Origin: Rhodospirillaceae bacterium
Lineage (GTDB): Bacteria; Pseudomonadota; Alphaproteobacteria; UBA8366; Aestuariispiraceae
Direction of reading: 5' to 3'
NCBI GenBank assembly: GCA_002709955.1
Contig: PAQY01000007.1
Coordinates: 124,001-188,000 of the forward strand
Length of the DNA: 64,000 nt
A program made the position numbers and the translations under genes. The notes under the pieces were generated by a model. That model did no database searches, was not told the DNA's origin, and worked only from the letters and a program-made list of their open reading frames with translations. Below are positions 8,010 to 16,605 of the stretch, in pieces (positions within the stretch are counted from its first letter, which is position 1; each line of letters opens with the position of its first letter).

Positions 8010-10037
8010 ATGAAAATGGGTGATAAAACGGTTCTGGTCTGTGATTGCGCCAAGACGATGCCATTGGATGGTGCTGCCATCGCCAAGGCCTGTGGTGCGG
8101 AAAGCTGTACCGTCCACCACCTGTTATGCCGGGACCAGATCGGCCGTGTTGTAGAGGCCGGTCGGAACGGCGATGTCATCGTCGCCTGTACCCAGGAAGG
8201 CGCGGCCTTTACCGAAGCGTTGGACGAACAGGGCCTGACCCCGGACCTGCAATTGGCCAATATCCGGGAATTTGCTGGCTGGTCCAAGGAGGCTAAATCC
8301 GCAACCCCCAAGATTGCTGCCCTGCTGGCCGAAGCCGCCCTGAAGGCACCGGATGTTTCGACCGTCAGCATGGAATCCGGGGGAATCTGTCTGGTATATG
8401 GGGCGGGGCAGGTCGCCTTGGATGCGGCGCGCCAGTTGAATGGGCGCATGACCGTTTCTCTGCTGTTGACGGATGTCGGGGACCTGATGCCGCTGGGCCT
8501 TATGGACCTGATGACCGCAACCGGACGCATTGCCAGTGCCGCAGGGCATCTGGGTGACTTTGAAATCAATGTGAATAGCTACGCGCCACTAAATCCATCA
8601 TCCCGGGATCAGTTGTCATTTGGTCTGTACAGCAATGGTGCTGCGGCGAAATGTGATGTCATTCTGGATCTGTCTGGTCGTGCGCCCCTGTTTACAAATC
8701 ATGAACGCCGGGATGGCTATCTGCGCGCAGACCCCAAAGATCCGGTTGCGGTGCAGAAGGCGATCTTTGCCGCATCCGATCTGGTCGGGGAATTTGAAAA
8801 GCCACGATACGTCAACTTTCGCAGTGACCTGTGTGCCCATTCCCGCAGCCAGATTACGGGCTGTACCCGGTGTCTGGATGTGTGTCCGGCCGGCGCAATC
8901 TCTCCGGCAGGTGATGCGGTATCGATTGATCCCTATCTGTGCGGGGGCTGTGGCAGTTGTAACAGTGTCTGCCCGACCCAGGCCGCATCCTATGCCTATC
9001 CCAGTGATCAGCATTTATTGACCCGCGCCAAGACACTGTTATCCACCTATTTGAAGGCGGGGGGCACGCGGGCGGTTCTGGTGGTACATGCCGCAGAACA
9101 TGGCTTTGGCATGATGGAAGCCAGCGCCCGTTTTGGACGTGGCCTGCCGTCGCGCGCTATTCCGCTGGCGGTGCATGAGCCGACCCAGATTGGCGCTGAA
9201 TTCCTGTTGTCCACCTTTGCCTTTGGCGCGGATCGTGTCGTCATTCTGGTGCCACAGAAACATCGGGATGAATTGGATGGGCTGGCGCAACAGGCTGGGT
9301 TGGCAGAATCGATCCTGTCCGGCCTGGACTATCAATCCGGGCTGGTGACGGTTCTGGTGGAAGATGACCCCGATGCGCTGGAAGCGGCGCTGTATGATCC
9401 GCCGAAGGTGAAGAAAGGGCTTAAACCCCCGTCTGCCTCCCTGCCACAACCGGAAAAACGCACGAATATGCGCCTGGCTGCAGAACATCTGCGCAAGAAT
9501 GCACCCGGCCCGACGGATATGATCAGCCTGCCGCCCGGCAGCGCCTTTGGTACCATCAATGTTGATGTGGAGGGCTGTACATTGTGTCTGGCCTGTGTTG
9601 GGGCCTGCCCGACCAATGCGCTGGCGGATAATCCAGACAAGCCGCAACTGTCCTTCCAGGAAAGCGCCTGCATTCAATGTGGCCTGTGCAAGAATACCTG
9701 TCCTGAAAAGGTGATCACGTTGGAATCCCGGTATCGCTTTGGCGAAAAAGCCAACGACCGTGTGGTGATCAAGGAAGAGGAACCCTTTGAATGCATCTCC
9801 TGTGGCAAGGCGTTCGCGTCTAAATCCACCATCGAAAAAATGATTGAGACCTTAAGCGGCAAACATTGGATGTTTGAAGGGGCCGGTGCGGATCGCCTGA
9901 AAATGTGTGAGGATTGCCGTGTTCAATCCGTTTTTAACGATTCCCCGCAAATGGCGTCCGGTCAGCGCCCGAAAGTCCGCACAACGGAAGATTATCTGGC
10001 CGCGCGCGACCGGGGCGAAACGGGTGATCTGGACTAA
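8010..10037 (+). CDS. Multi-cluster 4Fe-4S polyferredoxin with N-terminal nucleotide-binding-like domain
   Basis: A 675-residue soluble protein. The first half (1-280) carries ICLVYGAGQVALDAARQLN near 130-150, a Rossmann-like glycine motif. Two 2x[4Fe-4S] ferredoxin modules follow: Cys285/288/292 with Cys311/314/317/321, and Cys523/526/529/533 with Cys554/557/560/564. A C-terminal CxxC pair near 595-598 and another near 632-635 look like a zinc ribbon. Proteins of this length and layout are found near molybdenum formate dehydrogenase genes in proteobacteria (recalled, not searched), which agrees with moaA just upstream. The reaction is unknown; electron transfer or cofactor delivery to a molybdoenzyme is likely. 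ATG 8010 and ATG 8016 are both possible starts. Confidence 0.8.
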   Translation: MKMGDKTVLVCDCAKTMPLDGAAIAKACGAESCTVHHLLCRDQIGRVVEAGRNGDVIVACTQEGAAFTEALDEQGLTPDLQLANIREFAGWSKEAKSATPKIAALLAEAALKAPDVSTVSMESGGICLVYGAGQVALDAARQLNGRMTVSLLLTDVGDLMPLGLMDLMTATGRIASAAGHLGDFEINVNSYAPLNPSSRDQLSFGLYSNGAAAKCDVILDLSGRAPLFTNHERRDGYLRADPKDPVAVQKAIFAASDLVGEFEKPRYVNFRSDLCAHSRSQITGCTRCLDVCPAGAISPAGDAVSIDPYLCGGCGSCNSVCPTQAASYAYPSDQHLLTRAKTLLSTYLKAGGTRAVLVVHAAEHGFGMMEASARFGRGLPSRAIPLAVHEPTQIGAEFLLSTFAFGADRVVILVPQKHRDELDGLAQQAGLAESILSGLDYQSGLVTVLVEDDPDALEAALYDPPKVKKGLKPPSASLPQPEKRTNMRLAAEHLRKNAPGPTDMISLPPGSAFGTINVDVEGCTLCLACVGACPTNALADNPDKPQLSFQESACIQCGLCKNTCPEKVITLESRYRFGEKANDRVVIKEEEPFECISCGKAFASKSTIEKMIETLSGKHWMFEGAGADRLKMCEDCRVQSVFNDSPQMASGQRPKVRTTEDYLAARDRGETGDLD

Positions 10038-10134
10038 TCGATCGCACTATCGCTGGAAAATGGAATAGAGACGCAATAGACTCCGCAACAACAATTCTGT
10101 TCTGATGATTGTCTGTTTGAAAGGACAAGGGATC

Positions 10135-11049
10135 GTGAGTCGTCTTGATGCTGCTAAATGTGTCCAGGTTGCTGTTCCAGATTGTGCCCCCGTTGATTGC
10201 GTGCTGGTGCCAAAGGCCAAGGATATCGGGGCCTTTAGCGTTCGCCGCGTATTACCCGCAGCGGAGCGCCGTTCGGTAGGGCCCTTTGTTTTCTTTGATC
10301 AGATGGGCCCCGCCGTCTTTGAAAATGATACCTATCTGGATGTCCGCCCGCATCCCCATATTGGCCTTTCGACCATTACATGGCTGATCGAAGGGGAAAT
10401 CCTGCATCGGGACAGTCTGGGCTATGTCCAACCCATTCGCCCGGGGGAGGTCAACTGGATGACTGCGGGGTCGGGTATTGTGCATTCTGAGCGCACACCA
10501 GACGAAAGCCGTCATGCAGGCAGCAAAATCTATGGCATTCAGACCTGGATCGCGCTGCCAAAAGATCAGGAAGAAATCGATCCATCTTTTCAGCATTATG
10601 CGGCGGCGGATATTCCCTGGATCGACGGGCCCGGATATCGCATCGGATTGATCGTCGGGGATGCCTGGGGCCACAGTTCACCGGTGGAAACCCCTTCTGA
10701 AACGCTGTATGCCGATATCAGCATGGAGGCCGACGCCACAGTGGACTTGCCGACCGCAACGGAAGAACGCGCTGTTTACATCCTGTCTGGATCGATCGAG
10801 ATTGCCGGTACGGTGTTTGAAAGCGACCGCATGGTTGTTCTGCATACCGGTGTGTCGGTCAGTGTGACGGCGCAGGAGAATACCCGCCTGATGCTGTGTG
10901 GCGGCGCGCCTTTGGACGGCCCGCGCCACATGTTCTGGAACTTTGTGTCCAGCCGCAAGGATCGGATCGATCAAGCCAAAACAGATTGGCAGGAAGGGCG
11001 GTTCGCGCCTGTCACTGGAGAAGTGGATTTCATTCCACTGCCCGGTTGA
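10135..11049 (+). CDS. Pirin family protein (bicupin)
   Basis: A pirin-like bicupin of about 304 residues. The N-terminal half has the signature RRVLPAAERRSVGPFVFFDQMGP and the iron-ligand histidine cluster in VRPHPHIGLSTITWLIEG, then the motif VNWMTAGSGIVHSER. Pirins bind iron, and some have quercetinase activity; the role here is unknown. Two starts are possible: GTG 10135, with AGGA at 10122-10125 nine bases upstream, and ATG 10105 with no ribosome site. GTG is preferred. It lies 97 bp after the polyferredoxin gene, same strand; common transcription is possible but not shown. Confidence 0.85.
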   Translation: MSRLDAAKCVQVAVPDCAPVDCVLVPKAKDIGAFSVRRVLPAAERRSVGPFVFFDQMGPAVFENDTYLDVRPHPHIGLSTITWLIEGEILHRDSLGYVQPIRPGEVNWMTAGSGIVHSERTPDESRHAGSKIYGIQTWIALPKDQEEIDPSFQHYAAADIPWIDGPGYRIGLIVGDAWGHSSPVETPSETLYADISMEADATVDLPTATEERAVYILSGSIEIAGTVFESDRMVVLHTGVSVSVTAQENTRLMLCGGAPLDGPRHMFWNFVSSRKDRIDQAKTDWQEGRFAPVTGEVDFIPLPG

Positions 11050-11064
11050 ATGCGCCCCTGATCC

Positions 11065-11418
11065 TTACGGTTCCAGTTCTGAAATCAGGATGCCATTTTC
11101 GTCATAGATCCGCAGAATTTCCGCACCGGATTTGGTCCGGATATGCAAATACAGGCGACCGGGTTGGCTGTTGACTTCCAGGATTGTCCCCATGCCCGTT
11201 ATCGGCGCAGCCTGGGGAATTGACGGTGCGGTATCAGCCTGTTCCGTGACCAGGGCATCACTATGCTTGCCGGACTTTGTCATAATACCGTATATCATGC
11301 CGCCGACGGCAAGGATGATTAATGCGCCAAGGGTCGCAACAACAATAACGATGCCGCGATTGTTGCGGATGACGCTTTCCGCCTTTTCGTCTGGCGGTGG
11401 GGTTGGATCGGCAGGCAT
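11065..11418 (-). CDS. Small single-pass membrane protein, DUF6476-like
   Basis: A 117-residue protein with one predicted membrane span at about 23-46 (GIVIVVATLGALIILAVGGM), a short proline-rich cytoplasmic N-terminus and a C-terminal periplasmic beta-rich domain (GTILEVNSQPGRLYLHIRTK). It matches in size, topology and place the DUF6476 family found next to rluD and rpoH in alphaproteobacteria. The function is unknown. It is divergent from rluD, with only 48 bp between the two starts, so the two promoters must overlap or lie inside the coding regions. Confidence 0.7.
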   Translation of the reverse strand: MPADPTPPPDEKAESVIRNNRGIVIVVATLGALIILAVGGMIYGIMTKSGKHSDALVTEQADTAPSIPQAAPITGMGTILEVNSQPGRLYLHIRTKSGAEILRIYDENGILISELEP

Positions 11419-11466
11419 AAGTGATAATCCTTAAATCTGATAGGGCGTGGCCAAAGGGCGGTATCT

Positions 11467-12531
11467 GTGATCGATAGCAAGACAGAAGGTGAAGTGCCAG
11501 AGGTTGATGGCGATCTGGATGAAGATAATGCGATCTTCAACAGTTCGGTACCGGATAGTGGCGGCAGTCTGGTCGATCTGGTGGTATCTGAGGAACAAGC
11601 CGGTGCCCGGTTGGACCGTTACCTTGCTGATTCCCTGCCAGACCTGTCGCGCAGCCGCGTTCAGGCCTTGTTGCGCGCAGATTGTGTGCGTATGGGCAGT
11701 GGCCGCGTTGTCACCGATGCCTCTGGTCGTGTGAAAATGGGGGAGCGGTATAGTGTTGCTGTTCCACCGCCTGAAGCGGCCGTGCCGGAAGCGCAGAACA
11801 TTCCCCTGGATGTCGTGTTCGAAGATCAGCATTTAATCGTGGTCAACAAGCCGGCCGGTATGGTGGTACATCCAGCGCCGGGCAATTGGGATGGCACGCT
11901 AGTGAATGCCCTTTTACATCATTGCGGCGAAAGCTTGCAGGGAATCGGCGGCGTGCTGCGGCCAGGTATTGTGCATCGGATCGATAAGGATACGTCCGGT
12001 CTGTTGGTGGTGGCAAAGTCCGATAAGACCCATGCTGGTCTGGCGGCCTTGTTTGCGGCCCATGATATTGATCGGCGGTATCGGGCCTTGGTGATTGGCG
12101 TGCCTGATACATTGCGCGGTACGATTGATCAGAATATTGGCCGCCATCCAACCGACAGGGTGCGTTTCGCGCCTGTTGGCCCGCATTCCGGCAAATCGGC
12201 AATTACGCATTATCGTGTCCTGGGGCAGGCGGATTTATCGGTCTGTCTGGTGGAATGCACCCTGGAAACTGGCCGAACCCACCAGATCCGCGTCCACATG
12301 ACGGCAATGGGCCACCCCTTGATCGGGGATCGCCTGTATAATAAAACCACCCGCACCCGCAGGGCCGCATTGACGCGGGAACGGCGCGAGGCAATTGATG
12401 CCTTCCCCCGTCAGGCGCTGCATGCACAGTCATTGGGATTTGCGCATCCGATCACGGGGAAAGATTTATTGTTTGAAGCTGCACCGCCGGAGGATTTTAT
12501 CGAGTTACAGGGCGTGTTGGGCATCGCCTAG
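11467..12531 (+). CDS. rluD: RluA-family 23S rRNA pseudouridine synthase, RluD type
   Basis: A 354-residue pseudouridine synthase. An S4 RNA-binding domain lies at about 47-105 (ARLDRYLADSLPDLSRSRVQ), followed by the RluA catalytic domain with the catalytic Asp173 in VHRIDKDTSGLL. RluD-type enzymes modify uridines of helix 69 of 23S rRNA; RluC-like specificity cannot be ruled out. The start is GTG 11467. The N-terminal 40 residues before the S4 domain are acidic and of low complexity, longer than in many homologs, so a later start is possible. The gene precedes rpoH, a common alphaproteobacterial order. Confidence 0.88.
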   Translation: MIDSKTEGEVPEVDGDLDEDNAIFNSSVPDSGGSLVDLVVSEEQAGARLDRYLADSLPDLSRSRVQALLRADCVRMGSGRVVTDASGRVKMGERYSVAVPPPEAAVPEAQNIPLDVVFEDQHLIVVNKPAGMVVHPAPGNWDGTLVNALLHHCGESLQGIGGVLRPGIVHRIDKDTSGLLVVAKSDKTHAGLAALFAAHDIDRRYRALVIGVPDTLRGTIDQNIGRHPTDRVRFAPVGPHSGKSAITHYRVLGQADLSVCLVECTLETGRTHQIRVHMTAMGHPLIGDRLYNKTTRTRRAALTRERREAIDAFPRQALHAQSLGFAHPITGKDLLFEAAPPEDFIELQGVLGIA

Positions 12532-12691
12532 AGGATACTGGTTGCGCGTTGTCATTGGATCGTCGTCACACAGCCACAGTTTCGCCTTAATAACGGGCGA
12601 TTATACGATCATCAGAGAATGGTACTGATGGATGATCCGTGCCGCTCACGAACAGGTGATGTAAAATGCGCAAACATCCGTGCCGTCCCAT

Positions 12692-12724
12692 CTTGAATTA
12701 AGGGGCGTTCATTCCTATCTGTAG
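12692..12724 (+). promoter_or_regulatory. Candidate sigma-32 (heat-shock) promoter of rpoH
   Basis: CTTGAA at 12692-12697, a 16-base spacer, then CCTATCTGTA at 12714-12723. This agrees well with the alphaproteobacterial RpoH consensus (CTTG, then a C-pyrimidine-TATnT element). It lies about 50 bp before the rpoH start and implies positive autoregulation. A matching element precedes clpB at 36327-36356. Confidence 0.65.
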
Positions 12725-12772
12725 ACTGCGGTAGAGTGGCCTCTTGGCCCGTACATTGGGGAGACTATAGAC

Positions 12773-13660
12773 ATGAGCAATACAGCGAATATTCCTGTTT
12801 TAACGCCGGAGGGTAATCTTCAGCGCTATCTGGATGAAATCCGTAAGTTCCCAATGCTTGAACAGGAACAGGAATACATGCTGGCCAAAAGCTGGCGGGA
12901 GCATGGGGACCGGGATGCAGCGCATCAATTGGTCACCAGCCATTTGCGCCTGGTGGCTAAAATTGCGATGGGCTATCGCGGCTATGGTCTGCCTGTTGCC
13001 GAACTGATTTCAGAGGGCAATGTCGGTATGATGCAGGCCGTGAAGCGGTTTGATCCTGAACGGGGGTTCCGACTGGCAACCTATGCGATGTGGTGGATTC
13101 GCGCCGCGATCCAGGAATATATCCTGCATTCCTGGTCGCTGGTCAAAATGGGGACGACCGCAGCCCAGAAGAAACTGTTCTTCAACCTGCGCAAAATTAA
13201 AGGTCGCTTGCAGGCCTTCGATGAAGGCGACCTGCATCCCGATACAGTTGCAAAGATTGCGCAGGAACTGGACGTGCCGGAACAGGATGTGGTTTCGATG
13301 AACCGACGTCTGGCCGGCGGTGATAACTCACTGAACGCCCCATTGCGCGCGGATAGTGAAGGCGAATGGCAGGACTGGCTGGAAGACGATACGGACAGCC
13401 AGGAAACAGTCCTTGGCGAAAGTGAAGAATTGACCCAACGCCGTGGCATGCTTCAAGAGGCAATGAGCGGCCTGAACGATCGGGAACGCCATATCCTGTC
13501 GGAGCGCCGCCTGAGCGACGAGCCAAAAACCTTGGAAGATCTGAGCCAGGAATATGGCATCAGCCGCGAACGGGTGCGACAAATTGAGGTGCGGGCGTTT
13601 GAAAAACTACAGCGCTCTATGCGGAACAAGGCGATCGATCAGAACATCCAGACGGTTTAA
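12773..13660 (+). CDS. rpoH: RNA polymerase sigma factor RpoH (sigma-32)
   Basis: A 295-residue group-3 sigma factor. Region 2 reads GLPVAELISEGNVGMMQAVKRF then FRLATYAMWWIRAAIQEYIL, and the RpoH-specific box QKKLFFNLR is at 132-140. Region 4 ends with the helix-turn-helix SQEYGISRERVRQIEVRAFEKL near 262. It directs core polymerase to chaperone and protease promoters such as the clpB gene in this window. Start ATG 12773 is preceded by GGGGAG. It has a heat-shock-type promoter just upstream and a strong terminator 40 bp downstream, so it is probably a single-gene unit with read-in from rluD. Confidence 0.96.
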   Translation: MSNTANIPVLTPEGNLQRYLDEIRKFPMLEQEQEYMLAKSWREHGDRDAAHQLVTSHLRLVAKIAMGYRGYGLPVAELISEGNVGMMQAVKRFDPERGFRLATYAMWWIRAAIQEYILHSWSLVKMGTTAAQKKLFFNLRKIKGRLQAFDEGDLHPDTVAKIAQELDVPEQDVVSMNRRLAGGDNSLNAPLRADSEGEWQDWLEDDTDSQETVLGESEELTQRRGMLQEAMSGLNDRERHILSERRLSDEPKTLEDLSQEYGISRERVRQIEVRAFEKLQRSMRNKAIDQNIQTV

Positions 13661-13700
13661 TTCTGGTCGATCCCAAGTAACCGCGCACCACACTAAAGAG

Positions 13701-13735
13701 CCGCCGTTGATTGAAGGATCGACGGCGGTTTTTCC
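13701..13735 (+). terminator. Rho-independent terminator of rpoH
   Basis: An 11-bp stem pairs CCGCCGTTGAT (13701-13711) with ATCGACGGCGG (13718-13728), with one G-T wobble and a 6-base loop, followed by TTTTTCCTTTT. It sits between convergent rpoH and the leftward 4-TM gene, whose stop is at 13742. Confidence 0.88.
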
Positions 13736-13741
13736 TTTTGA

Positions 13742-14386
13742 TTATTGTTTTTTGAATTCCTCGTAGGTTTCGTCATCCATTGCCTCTTCCCGGGCCCGCT
13801 CCATGGCTTCTTCTTCTTCGGTTTCAGCGGTTTCATCATCTGTGATGGGCCCTGCCTCTAGTTCAGCGAGCTCATCTAGGGGGGCCTTGCCACGGACTTG
13901 GGTGCCCCATTCCTTTTCCATTTCCTTTTGTTTTTCGCGCATCGTGCGGCGGCGCATTTCCATCGACAGGCTGAGATAGCGCAGGACCATCAGCGGCACG
14001 ATCCAATGAATGATCCAGCCAATCGTCGCAGACCCCAGCATGATCAACCAGTTTATCGGGTTTTGCAGCAGATCGATGGCTGACGACAGACTGATTTCGC
14101 CCTTCCATAATTCCAGCGCAACGATCAACGCCCCGGCCAGATTGGCCCAGGCCACCGTTTTCGTGGCATGGCGTCGGGGATGGGTATCAATCAGATAGGC
14201 GACACCAGTTGGGATCATCCCGATGGTAAGCAAAAGTACGGTTTCCTTGAACAGGACGGTCATCAGGATCGAACAGATCATCACAAATGTGAAAAACCCC
14301 GCAGACCGCTTGGGCTTTCCATTCGCTTGGCCTTGTGCAGGATCGTTTTGTGCGCCCGCATTCTTTTTCTTGGGTGCCTGTGCCAT
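13742..14386 (-). CDS. Predicted 4-TM membrane protein with long acidic cytoplasmic tail, unknown function
   Basis: A 214-residue protein of unknown family. After a Lys/Gln-rich N-terminus there are four predicted membrane spans at about 31-48, 49-66, 78-94 and 113-137. A basic helix (MEMRRRTMREKQKEMEKEW, about 142-160) follows, then a Glu/Asp-rich tail of about 50 residues ending EEFKKQ. Both termini are probably cytoplasmic. It lies 61 bp downstream of the pseudokinase on the same strand, suggesting co-transcription and a shared role. Nothing identifies a substrate or enzymatic activity. Confidence 0.75.
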   Translation of the reverse strand: MAQAPKKKNAGAQNDPAQGQANGKPKRSAGFFTFVMICSILMTVLFKETVLLLTIGMIPTGVAYLIDTHPRRHATKTVAWANLAGALIVALELWKGEISLSSAIDLLQNPINWLIMLGSATIGWIIHWIVPLMVLRYLSLSMEMRRRTMREKQKEMEKEWGTQVRGKAPLDELAELEAGPITDDETAETEEEEAMERAREEAMDDETYEEFKKQ

Positions 14387-14447
14387 TGCTACCTGCTGCT
14401 CCCGCTAGGCCGAATGCGTGTCAGGGGTCTGTTTATGCGCGCAATCT

Positions 14448-16475
14448 TCATATGAATGCCCAAAACCCTGCCAGGGTGATTGCAGCAACACAGCATAACA
14501 GCGAAGTCGCAGAGGCCAATTGTCCGCCATATTCTTCCGCTAGAAGTTCCTTGTTATGGATGTCGCGCATTAACGCAATAAGGTCATGTGTTGTTCGGGC
14601 ATACTGCATGCTTGCATGATCGAATTCTGTCTTGTCCTCGGAAACCTCTTTCGTATCGTCAATGACGTCCAGAAGTTCCTGCATCCGTCCGGACTTTGCC
14701 GCCTTGCGCAGTTTTCCGCGTACTTTCTTGCGCCGGTCCCGGCTGAAAAATCGGTTGATGGCAGGTTCCAGCAGTTTTGCCGATGTCTCGCATAAATGGG
14801 GAAACTTGATATTGCGATGCATCGTATCCTGCAGACTGGCCAGGATTTTGACCTGCGCCAGGCGGCCTTCTTCTTCATCCGCCCCACGATCAATATCGCG
14901 TAATTCGCCCCCGATGGCGCGTTTGAAGCCGGTTCCCAGAAAGGCGGCGATATGGCGATCAATCAGGCGCTTTGGCGGGCTATCCCCCATGCACAATCGT
15001 TCAAAAGCGGGTACCAGATGATCAACGGAGGGAATATAATCCCGCTCGAATAAGGTGGATTGGCAGGGCATTGACGAATTCAGCTCGTAAATAACCCGTT
15101 CAATGCCAAACCCCAATGTTGTCTGATTCAATACGGCGCGGACTTTATCCAATCGATTGGTATTGCGCAGATGGGTGGGATGAAGCTTTTTCTGTTGTTC
15201 CATCCAGAAAGAAACCAAACCCATGGATAAAACAGAGTTGAACAATTGCCGCGCAGAGGATTCTTCGGCGAAAGAGGCGATGAAGGTGCCAATACCGTCA
15301 ACCGTTGCCGAAAGCTCTTTCAATCGGATCGGTCCTTCAGGGTCCAGGGCAATCAGAATGCGGGCGATCAGGCGATCCTGATTGTCACTGCCCCCGCTTT
15401 TCGCCAGATTGACTGCTTCAATTCGATCCTCTTCCCCCAGTGACCGCCGCAACCAGGTGTCCAGCGCACCACTGTTGATCAGAATGGCGGCCTGGTCCCA
15501 ATTTTTGTGCATCGCATTGGCGACTTCGCGCGCGGTTGAATAGTCTTTTCCGGCAATGGTCAGGCCGCGTGATCCCTTTGACGGCATGGTCTGTTGCTTC
15601 GGGGACAGACGTCGCCCATTCAGCCACAGGCCAAGCTCGTCCAATGTCCATCGTTCTGCGGGATCATCATTTAACAGCCCGCGCAATGGTTCCATCATGG
15701 TCAGAGAGACGCGGTGGTTTTGAACCAGCGCGCCATAGGACCCCATTGTCAATTTCAGGCGCAGAATTTCTTCATCTGTATAGCCCACCAAAGGACTATT
15801 TCCGGTCAACAGGGCCAGGATTGTAACGCCCAGAGCATAAAGGTCGTTTTCAGAACCACCTTCCCCTCGTCCCGCCGCCGTTGCCAACGAACATTCCAGT
15901 GTTTCGTATGCGATTGGATTGGTGATGCCAGGCAATGACGAAAAACATTCTCCGATCATCATCTCCTGTTTTTCGGGGCCCCGATAAAACAGGTTATCCG
16001 GGCGCAACATCCGATGATACAGCCCGAAACCGTGCATTTCCCGCAGGATCTGTGTTGCCGGATCAATGAAATGGCGGGTAACCAGCTCTTCCTGCATGGG
16101 GGCGCGGGGTGTTTCCAGATTCGTAAATACGCGCTCTCCACCGGGGCGTTCCATAATGACTACTGGACAGCGCCTGCCCTCTGGCGGCCAATCGATTACA
16201 TCCCAATCCAGACACCGAACCAGACTGCGATGATCGATGCGCCGCATCATGCCGACCGCTTCCAGGCGGGGCGGCAGCTTGGGGTCACAGATCAGGGCAT
16301 ACAGGGCGCGTTTGGAATCTCTTTTATGCAGGCAGTGATAGGCAACTGCGGGCTGGGAATCGAGGGCAGGGAGAGGTTTTGAAGAATCGACGTCATAGCG
16401 GTCTCTGACGTCGATGATGCGCCCGGTTGTCATGGCAGGTTCAGATGCGCCGCCACCGCTTACCTTCAGCGCCAT
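14448..16475 (-). CDS. Tail-anchored protein kinase-like protein, predicted pseudokinase
   Basis: A 675-residue protein whose residues about 40-290 follow the Ser/Thr kinase fold. The catalytic loop is H154-R-M-L-R-P-D-N161 in place of HRDLKPxN, so the catalytic Asp is Met and Lys is Arg. The DFG metal motif is replaced by GEC (about 175-177), and no clear VAIK lysine is seen. The structural Asp211 of subdomain IX (NDLYALGVTILALLTG) is kept. Residues 310-640 are helical and unassigned. The last about 20 residues (ATSLLCCVAAITLAGFWAFI) form a membrane anchor. The likely role is a membrane-tethered scaffold or regulator. It precedes the 4-TM gene by 61 bp and follows purA by 130 bp. Confidence 0.8.
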   Translation of the reverse strand: MALKVSGGGASEPAMTTGRIIDVRDRYDVDSSKPLPALDSQPAVAYHCLHKRDSKRALYALICDPKLPPRLEAVGMMRRIDHRSLVRCLDWDVIDWPPEGRRCPVVIMERPGGERVFTNLETPRAPMQEELVTRHFIDPATQILREMHGFGLYHRMLRPDNLFYRGPEKQEMMIGECFSSLPGITNPIAYETLECSLATAAGRGEGGSENDLYALGVTILALLTGNSPLVGYTDEEILRLKLTMGSYGALVQNHRVSLTMMEPLRGLLNDDPAERWTLDELGLWLNGRRLSPKQQTMPSKGSRGLTIAGKDYSTAREVANAMHKNWDQAAILINSGALDTWLRRSLGEEDRIEAVNLAKSGGSDNQDRLIARILIALDPEGPIRLKELSATVDGIGTFIASFAEESSARQLFNSVLSMGLVSFWMEQQKKLHPTHLRNTNRLDKVRAVLNQTTLGFGIERVIYELNSSMPCQSTLFERDYIPSVDHLVPAFERLCMGDSPPKRLIDRHIAAFLGTGFKRAIGGELRDIDRGADEEEGRLAQVKILASLQDTMHRNIKFPHLCETSAKLLEPAINRFFSRDRRKKVRGKLRKAAKSGRMQELLDVIDDTKEVSEDKTEFDHASMQYARTTHDLIALMRDIHNKELLAEEYGGQLASATSLLCCVAAITLAGFWAFI

Positions 16476-16605
16476 CGTATATCATTCCCCATCGAAAAGC
16501 CTGCCCGCGCGTCGATCAGACGCTATAACAGCAGCTATCACGATTCGTGTCGAATCAAAGGTTCCGTTTACGCGGAATGCCCCAATTTGGGCCCTTTACT
16601 GGAGC

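Noticed and set aside
16476-16605. Short dyads between purA and the pseudokinase gene as a terminator
   Set aside because: Stems are only five or six base pairs and lack a T-run, so I do not call a terminator.
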